Assembly: GCA_041392625.1 (NCBI GenBank)
Contig: JAWKLR010000020.1
Location: 6,679 to 70,678, forward strand
Direction of reading: 5' to 3'
Source of the DNA: M3007 sp041392625
GTDB lineage: Bacteria > Bacteroidota > Bacteroidia > Chitinophagales > Saprospiraceae
DNA length: 64,000 nucleotides
Shown one piece after another: positions 1-8,093 of the stretch. Positions within the stretch are counted from its first letter, which is position 1; each line of letters opens with the position of its first letter. Made by a program: the position numbers and the translations under genes. The notes beneath the pieces are model-generated. The model saw only the letters and a program-made list of their open reading frames with translations. It did no database searches and was not told the origin of the DNA.

Positions 1-75
1 AGAATGGCCTGCGCATTGAAACCGGACAGCAGCTGCAAGTCCGGCAATTCCTGCACCAATGATTGCGGTTTTCAT
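1..75 (-). CDS. FAD-dependent oxidoreductase, phytoene desaturase-like (N-terminal fragment)
   Basis: The minus strand opens with an ATG at 75 and stays open to the window edge, so only the first 25 residues are present. They begin MKTAIIGAGIAGLAAAVR, a textbook dinucleotide-binding start (GxGxxGxxxA) right at the N-terminus. That placement is typical of CrtI/phytoene desaturase and related amine-oxidase flavoproteins, which use FAD to desaturate or isomerise carotenoid-type substrates. The Rossmann motif is seen directly; assignment to the carotenoid branch is an inference from resemblance, since the catalytic part lies outside the window. The gene is divergent from the MFS transporter, with about 70 bases between the two starts. 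Confidence 0.6.
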   Translation of the reverse strand, partial: MKTAIIGAGIAGLAAAVRFQCAGHS

Positions 76-146
76 AGGGTGGTAAACAGAGAAGTTCTTA
101 CTTTGGTTGAAAATTTGTTCACTTTTAGCACTTCAAAACAAAACCC

Positions 147-1343
147 ATGCAAACAAAAATTCTGAACCGAACGGTATGGCTACTCGCGTTGGTGAGTTTG
201 TTTGCAGATGTTGCCAGTGAACTCTTGTATCCGGTTATGCCGGTTTATTTGCGGGAAATTGGATTTTCGTTTTTGCTGATCGGTATTTTGGAGGGAGTAG
301 CTGAAGCGATGGCCGGCTTGAGTAAGGGCTACTTCGGAAAGCTGTCGGATGGGGTAGGAGCTCGCCTGCCCTTTGTGCGTTGGGGGTATTTTCTGAGTGC
401 AGTTGCCAAGCCCTTGCTGGTTTGGTCTGTACAGCCGCTTTGGGTATTTGGAGTTCGCTTGCTCGACCGGACCGGGAAAGGACTTCGGTCGGGTGCACGG
501 GATGCTTTGTTGAGTCAATCGGCCAGCCCGGAGACCAAAGCCCGGGTATTTGGTTTTCACCGTGGCATGGATACCCTGGGCGCTGTGGCCGGCCCCTTGC
601 TTGCTCTCTTATATTTGTATTATTTCCCGCGAGACTATAAGACCTTGTTTTTATTGGCATTTATCCCGGGATTGGTTTCGGTTGGGTTTACCTTGTTGGT
701 AAGGGAGCAGGCACATACTTCGAGACAAGAAGTTAAGAACGTACTTGCCAGATCGCATTTTCTCTCATTTGTACGCTATTGGAAAACAGCAGGGGCCGAT
801 TATCGGCGGATTGCACTTGGGATGTGGTTTTTTGCTCTGATTAACAGCAGCGATGCTTTTTTAATCTTGCGGTTGACCCAGGAAGGACTGGATGACTTGC
901 TGGTCATAGGTTTGTATTGTGCCTATAACCTGGTGTACGCCCTGGCTTCCTACCCCCTGGGAATACTAGCAGATAAATGGGGCAAGCGCCGGGTACTGAT
1001 GTTGGGCTTGCTTGTGTTTGTATTGGTGTATGCCGGCTTTGCAAAAGGTGGGGGCTTTGGCTTTTATGCCTTATTGTTTTTGGCTTATGGTTTGTATGCC
1101 GCTGCTACGGATGGGGTGGCTAAAGCCTGGATCAGCAACACTTGCAAAAAACAGGACCTGGGTACAGCAATCGGGACCTTTAATGCCTATCAAAGTATTG
1201 GCATGATGTGTGCCAGTGGATTAGCCGGGATTTTATGGCAATGGGGTGGTGCATCCCTCCCGTTTCTGGTTTCTGCTGTGGGTGCATTCCTTGTTTTTAT
1301 TTTTTTTGCAGTTTGGCCAATAAAAGAAAGTGCAGAATTGTAA
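147..1343 (+). CDS. MFS transporter
   Basis: A 398-residue, highly hydrophobic protein with about 12 predicted membrane segments, the usual size of a major facilitator superfamily permease of the inner membrane. The motif DRTGKGLRSGARDALL near residues 107-122 sits in the second to third helix loop and marks a bacterial MFS branch of unknown substrate; GILADKWGKRR near residue 273 is the repeat of the loop motif in the second half. No substrate can be named. It is divergent from the flavoprotein at the left edge and is followed by about 220 bases before secDF, so it appears to be a single-gene unit. The ATG at 147 is the first in the frame and is followed at once by the first helix. Confidence 0.85.
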   Translation: MQTKILNRTVWLLALVSLFADVASELLYPVMPVYLREIGFSFLLIGILEGVAEAMAGLSKGYFGKLSDGVGARLPFVRWGYFLSAVAKPLLVWSVQPLWVFGVRLLDRTGKGLRSGARDALLSQSASPETKARVFGFHRGMDTLGAVAGPLLALLYLYYFPRDYKTLFLLAFIPGLVSVGFTLLVREQAHTSRQEVKNVLARSHFLSFVRYWKTAGADYRRIALGMWFFALINSSDAFLILRLTQEGLDDLLVIGLYCAYNLVYALASYPLGILADKWGKRRVLMLGLLVFVLVYAGFAKGGGFGFYALLFLAYGLYAAATDGVAKAWISNTCKKQDLGTAIGTFNAYQSIGMMCASGLAGILWQWGGASLPFLVSAVGAFLVFIFFAVWPIKESAEL

Positions 1344-1456
1344 AAGAGCCCAAAAAATGGCAGTAACTTCGCCGATTCTTGTGCAAATGGAGCGCGTGGT
1401 AGTAGTCAAATAGGTTTTTTGCAAAAAAATGAAATGTTTTGTTGCCTGAAATCGCC

Positions 1457-1483
1457 TTGATTACGGTATACTCGCTATATTTG
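1457..1483 (+). promoter_or_regulatory. Putative promoter of secDF
   Basis: A Bacteroidota-type -7 element TATATTTG lies at 1476-1483 and a TTG that could act as -33 element at 1457-1459, with 16 bases between. The spacing is a little short for the class (about 17-23), so the -33 assignment is tentative. It is the only good match in the 220-base gap before secDF and leaves a leader of about 75 bases. Confidence 0.45.
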
Positions 1484-1564
1484 CGCGCTTTTTTTGAATG
1501 CATCTCCGCCTAAATAATTGGAAACGGCGGTTTTGAATGATTATGATAAAATTTTAAATCCGAT

Positions 1565-3073
1565 ATGCAAAGTAAAGGTGTTGTACGATTTTTCCTCATT
1601 GCACTGACACTGGTATGCCTGTACCAGTATGCACTCATTATTCCTACAAATAATATTGAGAGTGCAGCCAAGCAGCATGCCGATGAGATGGTAGCGAAAA
1701 ACAAAGATGTAAAGTGGAATGAAATTTACAGCGGTTACCTGGATTCGATTTCTACCGAAACCGTGCTGGAAATTCCTTACATCAAGAAGTTTACCTACCA
1801 GGATTTGAAGAAGAGCCAACTTGGTATGGGTCTTGACCTCAAGGGCGGTATGAGCGTTTTGCTTCAGGTCGACTTGAGTGAATTCCTGAACAGCCTGTCT
1901 GGTCATTCAAAAGATGAGGCATTCCTTGCTGCAATCCAGCGTGCTTCTGAACTTCAGAAAACTGAACAAACAGATTACATCACCCTGTTTGCACAGGCTT
2001 GGAAAGAAACAAGCAATGGCCGTCCAATGGCTTCATTGTTTGCCCGCAACGAATCGTTGAAAGGCGAAATCAACTTTGAGTCTTCTGACGCAGATGTGCT
2101 TCAGGTGGTTCGTCGTCTTGCTGATAACACCGTAGATGAAACCTACAAACGTTTGAAGCAGCGTATCGACAAACTCGGTGTTGTTCAGCCAAACGTAAAC
2201 CTGGATGCAAGCCGCGACCTGATTCTGGTAGAACTTCCTGGTATCGATAACCCGGAGCGTGCCCGTAAGATGTTGCAGGCTTCAGCAAAACTGGAATTCT
2301 GGGATACTTACCGTTTTGGCGACCAAAACATGGCCGAGCGCTTTATCAATGCCGACAACATGCTCAAAGCGCAAGCAGCCGGCGACAGCACTGCCGCTCA
2401 ACCAGAAATGGTGAAAGATACCATTTATGCGTTCCCGCTTACTGCTGAAGGATTGCCAGACAGCACCCAGCCAAAGGAAATGAAAATCGTGGAGAAGCCT
2501 GCGGAGCAGCAAACTGCTGGTCCTTTGCTTACCCGTTTGGCTATGTCAGGACAACCTGTTAGTGTTGTATTGGGTTACGCCGACAAGAATAAAATGGATG
2601 ATATCTACGTGCAGGATTTGACACGTGGAAAAGTTGGTTACTTGAATAAACCAGAAATTAAGGCGCTCTTCCCTTCTGATATGGAGTTCCGCTGGAGTTT
2701 CAAGCCTATCGAAGATAAAGGCCAGGATGGAATGTCTTCCATTGTAGGAAAATACGAATTGTACGGAATCAAGAAATACCGAGGACTGGAAGAACCACGC
2801 CTCGATGGTGAAGTGGTTACAAATGCCAGCGAGCAACCAGATCCACGTACAGGTGAGGTTACAGTAAGCCTTTCCATGAACAACGAAGGCGCTCGTGCAT
2901 GGGCTCAAATGACTCGCGAAGCATACGAAGGTGGTAACCGCGAAGTTGCCATTTTGCTTGATGATGAAGTAGGTTCACCACGTGTAATCAACCCAATTGA
3001 AGGTGGTAATACATCCATTCAGGGTGATTTTACCATCGATGAGGCTCGTGACCTCGCTGTATCCTTCAGGTAG
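1565..3073 (+). CDS. secDF: Protein translocase SecDF, SecD half (frame broken at its end)
   Basis: SecDF is an inner membrane RND-type protein that uses the proton motive force to pull secreted proteins out of the SecYEG channel. This reading frame (502 residues) holds the first membrane helix (about residues 7-27), the conserved GLDLKGG motif near residue 89, and the large periplasmic P1 domain. It then stops at TAG 3071-3073, just where the second SecD helix should begin. The missing continuation lies immediately downstream in other frames and joins the SecF half, so this is one fused secDF gene of about 1000 codons, as usual in Bacteroidota, and not a short SecD. The ATG at 1565 fits the family start. 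Confidence 0.8.
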   Translation: MQSKGVVRFFLIALTLVCLYQYALIIPTNNIESAAKQHADEMVAKNKDVKWNEIYSGYLDSISTETVLEIPYIKKFTYQDLKKSQLGMGLDLKGGMSVLLQVDLSEFLNSLSGHSKDEAFLAAIQRASELQKTEQTDYITLFAQAWKETSNGRPMASLFARNESLKGEINFESSDADVLQVVRRLADNTVDETYKRLKQRIDKLGVVQPNVNLDASRDLILVELPGIDNPERARKMLQASAKLEFWDTYRFGDQNMAERFINADNMLKAQAAGDSTAAQPEMVKDTIYAFPLTAEGLPDSTQPKEMKIVEKPAEQQTAGPLLTRLAMSGQPVSVVLGYADKNKMDDIYVQDLTRGKVGYLNKPEIKALFPSDMEFRWSFKPIEDKGQDGMSSIVGKYELYGIKKYRGLEEPRLDGEVVTNASEQPDPRTGEVTVSLSMNNEGARAWAQMTREAYEGGNREVAILLDDEVGSPRVINPIEGGNTSIQGDFTIDEARDLAVSFR

Positions 3074-3445
3074 GTAAATCCTGCCGGAACACGCATCGTT
3101 CAGGAAAGCCAGGTTGGTCCTTCACTCGACAAGACAACATCAACCGTTCATTGGTAGCCTTGTTGCTTTCCATTGGTCTGTTGTGTGCATTTATGATTGC
3201 CTACTACGCCCGCGGTGGTGTTGTTGTGATTGCACTATTGGCCAACTTGTTCTTCCTGATCGGAACCTTGGCTTCCATTGGTAACGGTAATGACACCGCC
3301 TGGTATTGCAGGCATCGTACTTACTCCTCGCCGCTGCGGTGGATGCCAATGCAATTATCTACGAACGTATCCGTGAAGAAATTCGCCAGGGCCTTACCGG
3401 ATATCAGGCTATTGCCATTGGTTTCAAGCGCATTGCCTGCGATCA
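3049..3445 (+). other. Cluster of small indels interrupting secDF
   Basis: Between the two long frames the protein can be followed only by changing frame several times. Around 3075-3120 the SecD sequence AGTRIVQESQVGPSL continues after the stop. A missing G near 3128 then gives GQDNINRSLVALLLS. An extra base near 3283 and another near 3325 hide TVMTLPGIAGIVLT and the essential helix-4 motif VDANAIIYERIREE (its Asp codon is at 3342-3344). Two missing bases near 3430 restore the downstream frame. The DNA outside this stretch of about 400 bases is clean. The pattern fits a patch of poor sequence better than gradual gene decay. Confidence 0.75.
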
Positions 3446-4665
3446 TTGACGCGAACATCACAACTTTGCTGACTGCGATGGTATTGATGTACTTCGGTCT
3501 GGGTCCAATCAAAGGATTCGGTACCGTACTTCTTGTGGGTATTATCAGTTCTATGTTCACTGCTATTTTGGTGGCTCGTTTGATCACCGACTGGTGGGCA
3601 GAGCGCACTGAAATGAACTACTCCTTGCCTTGGTCTAAAGATGTATTGGCAAACGTGGATTACGACTGGATTGGTAAGCGTAAGTACGCATATATTTTCT
3701 CTGGTGCCTTGATCCTGTTTGGCTTCTTCAACTTTGCTACCCGCGGTTTTGAGTTGGGTGTAGACTTTAAAGGAGGTTACTCTTTTGACGTGCAGTTTGA
3801 AAACACAGTTGATGTAAATGCACTGCGCTCTTCACTGGGCGAGGCATTTGGTGGCAACCCGGTTGTGAAATCTGTAAGCACCGAAAATACCTACAACATC
3901 ACGACTTCATACCTCAGCGATGATACTGGTTCTGATGTTATGAACCGCGTAATTGCGAAACTGGACGAAGGTATCAACAATGCCGGCATCAAAACCGATG
4001 CAGAAAACTTTAAGAACACCGATGGAACCGGTACTCACATTATTTCATCAAGCCAGGTAGGTCCTACCGTGGCGGATGACATCCGGGCTTCTTCCTTCAA
4101 AGCGGGAATCTGGGCATTGGTACTGATCTTCTTGTACCTCCTTGTTCGTTTCCGCCGCTGGCAGTTCTCTCTCGGTGCGGTAATGGCATTGACCCACGAC
4201 GTTTTGATCACACTTGCATTCTTCTCCTTCCTGCACGGTATGGTACCGTTCTCACTGGAGATTGACCAGGCGATCATTGCGTGTATCCTGACGGTAATTG
4301 GTTACTCGGTGAATGATACCGTGATTGTATATGACCGTATTCGTGAATTTATCCAAACCTTCTCTGGCCAGGATAAACACATCGTATTCAACAAAGCGAT
4401 CAACTCTACCCTGACACGTACCCTGATCACATCCGGTACGGTAATCATGGTTGCACTTCTCCTTTTTGTTTTTGGAGGCCAGGCAACCAAAGGATTTGCC
4501 TTCGGTATGTTGATCGGTATGATCTTCGGTACGTACTCATCCATCTTCGTTGCGTCATCCTTCGTAGTTGACTTGACCAAAGAGCGGATCCTGAGTGGAA
4601 AATCCGTAGGTGCCAGCACCGAAAGCACTTCTTCTAAAGGAGGTAAAAAGAAAGTAAATGCCTAA
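3151..4665 (+). CDS. secDF: Protein translocase SecDF, SecF half (frame broken at its start)
   Basis: This frame contains the last SecD helices and the whole SecF half. ALPAIIDANITTLLTA near 3435-3480 ends the SecD part. GVDFKGGYSFDVQFE near 3757-3800 is the SecF counterpart of the SecD GLDLKGG motif, and GYSVNDTVIVYDRIRE near 4300-4345 is the SecF helix-4 motif. The first codon of the open frame is a TTG at 3151 inside a membrane helix and is not a real start; the protein continues from the frame beginning at 1565. Residues coded by about 3283-3430 are out of frame and meaningless as shown. A strong hairpin terminator follows at 4691. Confidence 0.8.
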   Translation: MVALLLSIGLLCAFMIAYYARGGVVVIALLANLFFLIGTLASIGNGNDTAWYCRHRTYSSPLRWMPMQLSTNVSVKKFARALPDIRLLPLVSSALPAIIDANITTLLTAMVLMYFGLGPIKGFGTVLLVGIISSMFTAILVARLITDWWAERTEMNYSLPWSKDVLANVDYDWIGKRKYAYIFSGALILFGFFNFATRGFELGVDFKGGYSFDVQFENTVDVNALRSSLGEAFGGNPVVKSVSTENTYNITTSYLSDDTGSDVMNRVIAKLDEGINNAGIKTDAENFKNTDGTGTHIISSSQVGPTVADDIRASSFKAGIWALVLIFLYLLVRFRRWQFSLGAVMALTHDVLITLAFFSFLHGMVPFSLEIDQAIIACILTVIGYSVNDTVIVYDRIREFIQTFSGQDKHIVFNKAINSTLTRTLITSGTVIMVALLLFVFGGQATKGFAFGMLIGMIFGTYSSIFVASSFVVDLTKERILSGKSVGASTESTSSKGGKKKVNA

Positions 4666-4690
4666 TTGATTTTAGGAAAGAATAGAAAAA

Positions 4691-4723
4691 AGGGTCGCAT
4701 CCAATCGGGTGTGACCCTTTTTT
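4691..4723 (+). terminator. Intrinsic terminator after secDF
   Basis: Nine-base stem AGGGTCGCA / TGTGACCCT (one G-T pair) with a ten-base spacer, followed by a run of six T. It lies 25 bases after the secDF stop and ends that transcript. Confidence 0.8.
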
Positions 4724-4790
4724 CGTTCGTGGTCTGGAATTGATGATTTGATGATTGGCCCTTCGGGCCAGGATGATGTGTTGATTAGTT

Positions 4791-4876
4791 GTCAGTGGTC
4801 AGAATCTGATTAATTTAATAACTGACTACTGACTACTGACTACTGACTACTGACTACTGACCACTGACCACTGACC
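4791..4876. repeat. Heptamer minisatellite (ACTGACT/ACTGACC) with inverted flank
   Basis: Eight head-to-tail 7-base units fill 4821-4876, the first five reading ACTGACT and the last ones ACTGACC. At 4791-4802 the sequence GTCAGTGGTCAG is the reverse complement of two ACTGACC-type units, so the array can fold back on its flank. A shorter copy with three units lies at 11968-11988, so this is a dispersed repeat family. A small hairpin GGCCC-TTC-GGGCC at 4757-4769 lies just upstream. The rest of the 361-base gap between secDF and the dipeptidase is AT-rich and holds no gene. Confidence 0.8.
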
Positions 4877-4967
4877 ACTAACATAAACAAGGCTCTGAGA
4901 GCCGAATAAACATTTTCTGACCGCGGGTCTTATGTAGTGCAAAATCGGAATATTCTGTTTTCCTTGT

Positions 4968-4975
4968 TACATTTG
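4968..4975 (+). promoter_or_regulatory. Putative -7 element of the dipeptidase gene
   Basis: TACATTTG matches the TAnnTTTG consensus 52 bases before the chosen ATG at 5027. No convincing TTG lies at the right distance upstream. If used, transcription starts near 4982, which excludes an upstream in-frame start at 4937. Confidence 0.35.
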
Positions 4976-5026
4976 GCTTTCCTCCAGAATGGGGATGCAA
5001 TTTTTAACTTGATATTTTACATACAA

Positions 5027-6241
5027 ATGAGACCTTTAAGAACTGATTTTCGAATTCTGTCTGCTGTTTTGTTGTTGACCGTATTTGCCTTGGGGGCCTG
5101 TTCTGCTTTGAAGACCGGTGCTTCTTCCAAAAACTTACAGCGGGCCAACACCTTGTTGAAAACGACACCCATCATTGATACGCATGTTGATTTTCCCTGG
5201 AGCCTGGTGGAGCGCAATGAATGGTATAAGCCCGGATATACAGCGCTGGTGATGAGTCATCCGGAGGGCGATTTTGATTATCCGCGTGCCGTGAAGGGCG
5301 GATTGTATGTGCCGTTTATGTCGATCTACATTCCGGCTAAATATCAAAATGAGAAAGGCCGATCCAAGGAGGTTGCAGATTCGTTGATAACCCTGGTGGA
5401 ACAAATCCAGGCTGCCTATCCGGATCAATTGGCCCTGGTAACCAAGGCCGACGAGATTTTATCCAATTTTCAAAAAGGAATTGTGTCGCTCCCAATGGGT
5501 ATGGAAAATGGCTCACCCCTGGAGCGATTTGAGGATGTAGCCTATTTTCACAAACGCGGTATCCGCTACGTCACCCTTACACACAGCCGGGACAATCACA
5601 TCTCTGATTCCTCGTACGATACCCTGCACACACATTCGGGCCTGAGCACCTTCGGAAAGCAAATTGTGAAGGAGATGAACCAGGTGGGCATTATGGTCGA
5701 TGTGAGCCACCTCACCGATGATGCTATTTGGGATGTGCTGGAAGTGACTACCAAACCTGTTATTGCGACGCACAGTGCTTGTCGGCATTTCACACCGGGC
5801 TATGAGCGCAATTTACCCGATACGCTCATCCGTGCCATTGCAGCAAATGGCGGGGTTGTGGCTGTACCATTTAGCCATTATTTCCTCAGTTCGGAAAGTC
5901 GGGAGGTGTATTTTGCCGCAGAGAAAAAAATGAAAGATATGGGGCTCTCGGAGCACACGCCATCTGGGCGCGCCTTTTTGCGTGAAGAAATCCGCAAGTC
6001 GGGCATTGCCGTCAAAGATGTTGCCGATCACATCGACCACATCCGGAATCTGGTTGGGATCGACCACATAGGCTTGGGCGGTGACTTTGATGGGGTAGGG
6101 CTTGCCCTTCCTCCCGATCTGATGGATGTAAGCATGTACCCCAACCTCCTTGCCGAGCTCTTCAAGCGTGGTTATACAGATGAAGAGGTTCGTAAAATTT
6201 GTTTTGAAAATACGCTTCGGGTTTGGAGAGCGAATGAGTAA
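5027..6241 (+). CDS. Membrane dipeptidase (peptidase family M19), lipoprotein
   Basis: Family M19 enzymes are two-zinc hydrolases of dipeptides, related to renal dipeptidase and acting here on the outside of the inner membrane or in the outer membrane. The start at 5027 gives a lipoprotein signal with a lipobox-like LGAC ending about residue 24. The metal-site elements are visible in order: IDTHVDFPW near residue 50, the MENGSP glutamate region, VDVSHLTDD, ATHSACRHF, and GGDFDGVG near the C-terminus. The length of 404 residues fits the family. An earlier in-frame ATG at 4937 would put an unlikely 30 residues before the signal peptide. It is a single gene; natural substrates cannot be read from sequence. 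Confidence 0.88.
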   Translation: MRPLRTDFRILSAVLLLTVFALGACSALKTGASSKNLQRANTLLKTTPIIDTHVDFPWSLVERNEWYKPGYTALVMSHPEGDFDYPRAVKGGLYVPFMSIYIPAKYQNEKGRSKEVADSLITLVEQIQAAYPDQLALVTKADEILSNFQKGIVSLPMGMENGSPLERFEDVAYFHKRGIRYVTLTHSRDNHISDSSYDTLHTHSGLSTFGKQIVKEMNQVGIMVDVSHLTDDAIWDVLEVTTKPVIATHSACRHFTPGYERNLPDTLIRAIAANGGVVAVPFSHYFLSSESREVYFAAEKKMKDMGLSEHTPSGRAFLREEIRKSGIAVKDVADHIDHIRNLVGIDHIGLGGDFDGVGLALPPDLMDVSMYPNLLAELFKRGYTDEEVRKICFENTLRVWRANE

Positions 6242-6250
6242 AGCCCAATT

Positions 6251-6302
6251 CCCCGTAGAGACGCAAAATCTTGGAGACGCAAAATCTTGCGTCTCTACGG
6301 GG
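6251..6302. repeat. Hairpin with an internal tandem 16-mer (REP-like)
   Basis: Perfect 16-base arms CCCCGTAGAGACGCAA (6251-6266) and TTGCGTCTCTACGGGG (6287-6302) enclose a spacer. Inside, the 16-mer GAGACGCAAAATCTTG occurs twice in tandem (6258-6273 and 6274-6289). Two alternative foldings are therefore possible. It sits between two convergent genes and may end transcription or be a small mobile palindrome; nothing codes here. Confidence 0.75.
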
Positions 6303-6360
6303 CGGGGGGAGCCCCAATCCGGGTGATTTGTTCTGCAATCCACCAGTTTAAAAATTAAAA

Positions 6361-6395
6361 AGCCCCGCATCCTGAACAATCCAAGATGCGGGGCT
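6361..6395 (-). terminator. Intrinsic terminator of the DUF349 gene
   Basis: Eleven-base perfect stem AGCCCCGCATC / GATGCGGGGCT with a 13-base spacer; read on the minus strand it is followed by TTTTTAATTTTT. It lies 24 bases after the inferred true stop of the DUF349 gene at 6419. Confidence 0.8.
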
Positions 6396-6418
6396 GTGTT
6401 TGTAAGCCTATCGGAATA

Positions 6419-7956
6419 CTAGTCTTCCGTTTTGTCCTCTTCAGAAGACTCCTCAGGGGTGTCCTCTTTTTTAGCGGCTGGCTTTTTCTTGGCTGGCGCT
6501 TTCTTTGGCTTTTCTTCGACTGTTTCCGTTTCCTCAGCCTTCACTTCCTCGGCAGCTGGTGCTGCTTCTTCTGCTTTGGCTTCTTCGGTTGCAGCCTCTT
6601 CTTTCTTAGTGAGTTCGTCTACGTATTCCTCAGCCGTTTCAAGGGCTTCGTCGATGGCTTTAGCGGCTTTTTCGCCTATTACTGAGGCAACAGCCTTAAC
6701 GGTGTCGGTGATGTCTTCGAGGATTCTCCCACCACATTGCTAAGGGCTCCGAGGATGCTTTCTTCCTCTTTTAGGTGTCTCTGATTTTTCTTTTTAGGTG
6801 CTTCAGTTGCTTCCGCTTTTTCCTCGGTTTTGGTGGAGGTTTTTACTTCTGCTGCAATTTCTTCTTTGGCTTGTTTTTTCGCCTCCTCCATTTTCTTACG
6901 GTGATCTTCTTTTTCCTCAGCCTGGGCTATCTGCCGTTCCACGCTTTCGCGGGTTTTGTTCATGTCCTCCAGTTTGACGTGCTTGGATGCAAGTCGTTCT
7001 TCCACCAATTTGATCTTGGCTTCGCGGATTTGCGCTTCCAGTTGCCCCTCTGTAGAGGCGATTTTGCGCTTTTGAAACTTGAGTTCATCCTCGTCGCGGC
7101 GGATGCTGTCTTCCATCCGTTTGATAGCATCCTGCAAGCCTTGCAGACGGCGTGCATGGCGTTCAACCAGGGAGCCTTTGTTGGCATCTGGCCCAAATTT
7201 CTTTTCTTTTGCGGCTTTGAATGCACCATCCAGGCGCTCCCACAATTTATTTCGATGCTCGTTACTCATCCGTGAATCGCGGTAACGGCGTTGGATTTGC
7301 TTTAATTCTTCAAAAACAGCGTTGAGTTTGTTTCCACCAGCCTGGATTTTTTCTTCCACAGCTTCCAACTTCACATTGAATTCATCAAACAAACTTTTCG
7401 AGGAGGACATGAATTCATCTTGCATTTTGGAACGCAGTTTTTTCATGTCTTCAAAAAGTGCATTGATGTCGTCACGCAGGCTGTCGGCATGCTCCCGAAA
7501 CAAGTTTCGGTCTCGTGCCTGATCCTGAACCTTACTCCAGAACGTGCGGAGGCTTTCCCAAAGTCCGTTGTCAAACTCGGTGAGTTTTTCAACTTTTTCC
7601 TTCAGTTCAGCGAGTTCTTCCTGATAGGCCTGGTGCAATTTGGTTGAAAGCACTACAAAATGCCATTCGGTCTGTGCACGTTGGATGAGGTCTTCCCGCT
7701 CTGGCTTGAGTCCTTCGGGTAATAGTCCCTCAGTTACACTGAGTGCACGTTCTTCCTGCGTGTGGGATTCGGGGAATGCAACTTCGGCCTTATCGGTCCG
7801 CCAGTTGTTCATCATTTCATCTACAAAGGCTTCGGTTGTAATCGCCTCCGGGAATGTGTACAACAAGACCTTGCTTTTGTCTGCTTGTAATTCTAATGCG
7901 ATCAATACCTTTTCGTTGGCTGCGTTGGTTCCCCAAACTACTAACTTGTTCTTCAT
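6419..7956 (-). CDS. DUF349 domain coiled-coil protein (frameshifted near its end)
   Basis: A long helical, charged protein with DUF349-type helical repeats in its middle part and a lysine/glutamate/alanine-rich tail. The role of DUF349 proteins is not established. The frame from 7956 stays open only to 6679 and then ends in an unrelated tail. If one A is added in the GAATCC tract (plus-strand 6723-6726), the frame continues with EILEDITDTVKAVASVIGEK and a low-complexity acidic/basic tail (KKAPAKKKPAAKKE) ending EEDKTED at a TAG at 6419-6421. That extension carries normal codon use and runs straight to the terminator, so a one-base deletion, real or from sequencing, is the likely cause. Intact length would be about 512 residues. 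Convergent with the dipeptidase gene. Confidence 0.75.
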
Positions 7957-8093
7957 GTCGTTAAAATAAGTCTGCTTAATGCGTTGTTCTCTGTAAAAAT
8001 TCGTGTAAAAATTGTGTGATTTCGGGCTTTAATGCATGAATCTGAATCAAATTCCCGTATCGGTTGATTTTAGATGCCCAAAATTAGCACCCA

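Noticed and set aside
4821..4876. Heptamer array considered as a CRISPR array
   Set aside because: Units are contiguous 7-mers without spacers and no cas gene is present.
5813..6379. 188-codon minus-strand frame over the dipeptidase 3' end and the hairpin repeat
   Set aside because: Covers the zinc-site coding part of the dipeptidase and a palindrome; no family match.
6386..6743. Plus-strand frames opposite the DUF349 tail
   Set aside because: The serine/phenylalanine-rich translations are the mirror of the Lys/Glu/Ala-rich tail; they helped reveal the frameshift on the minus strand but are not genes.
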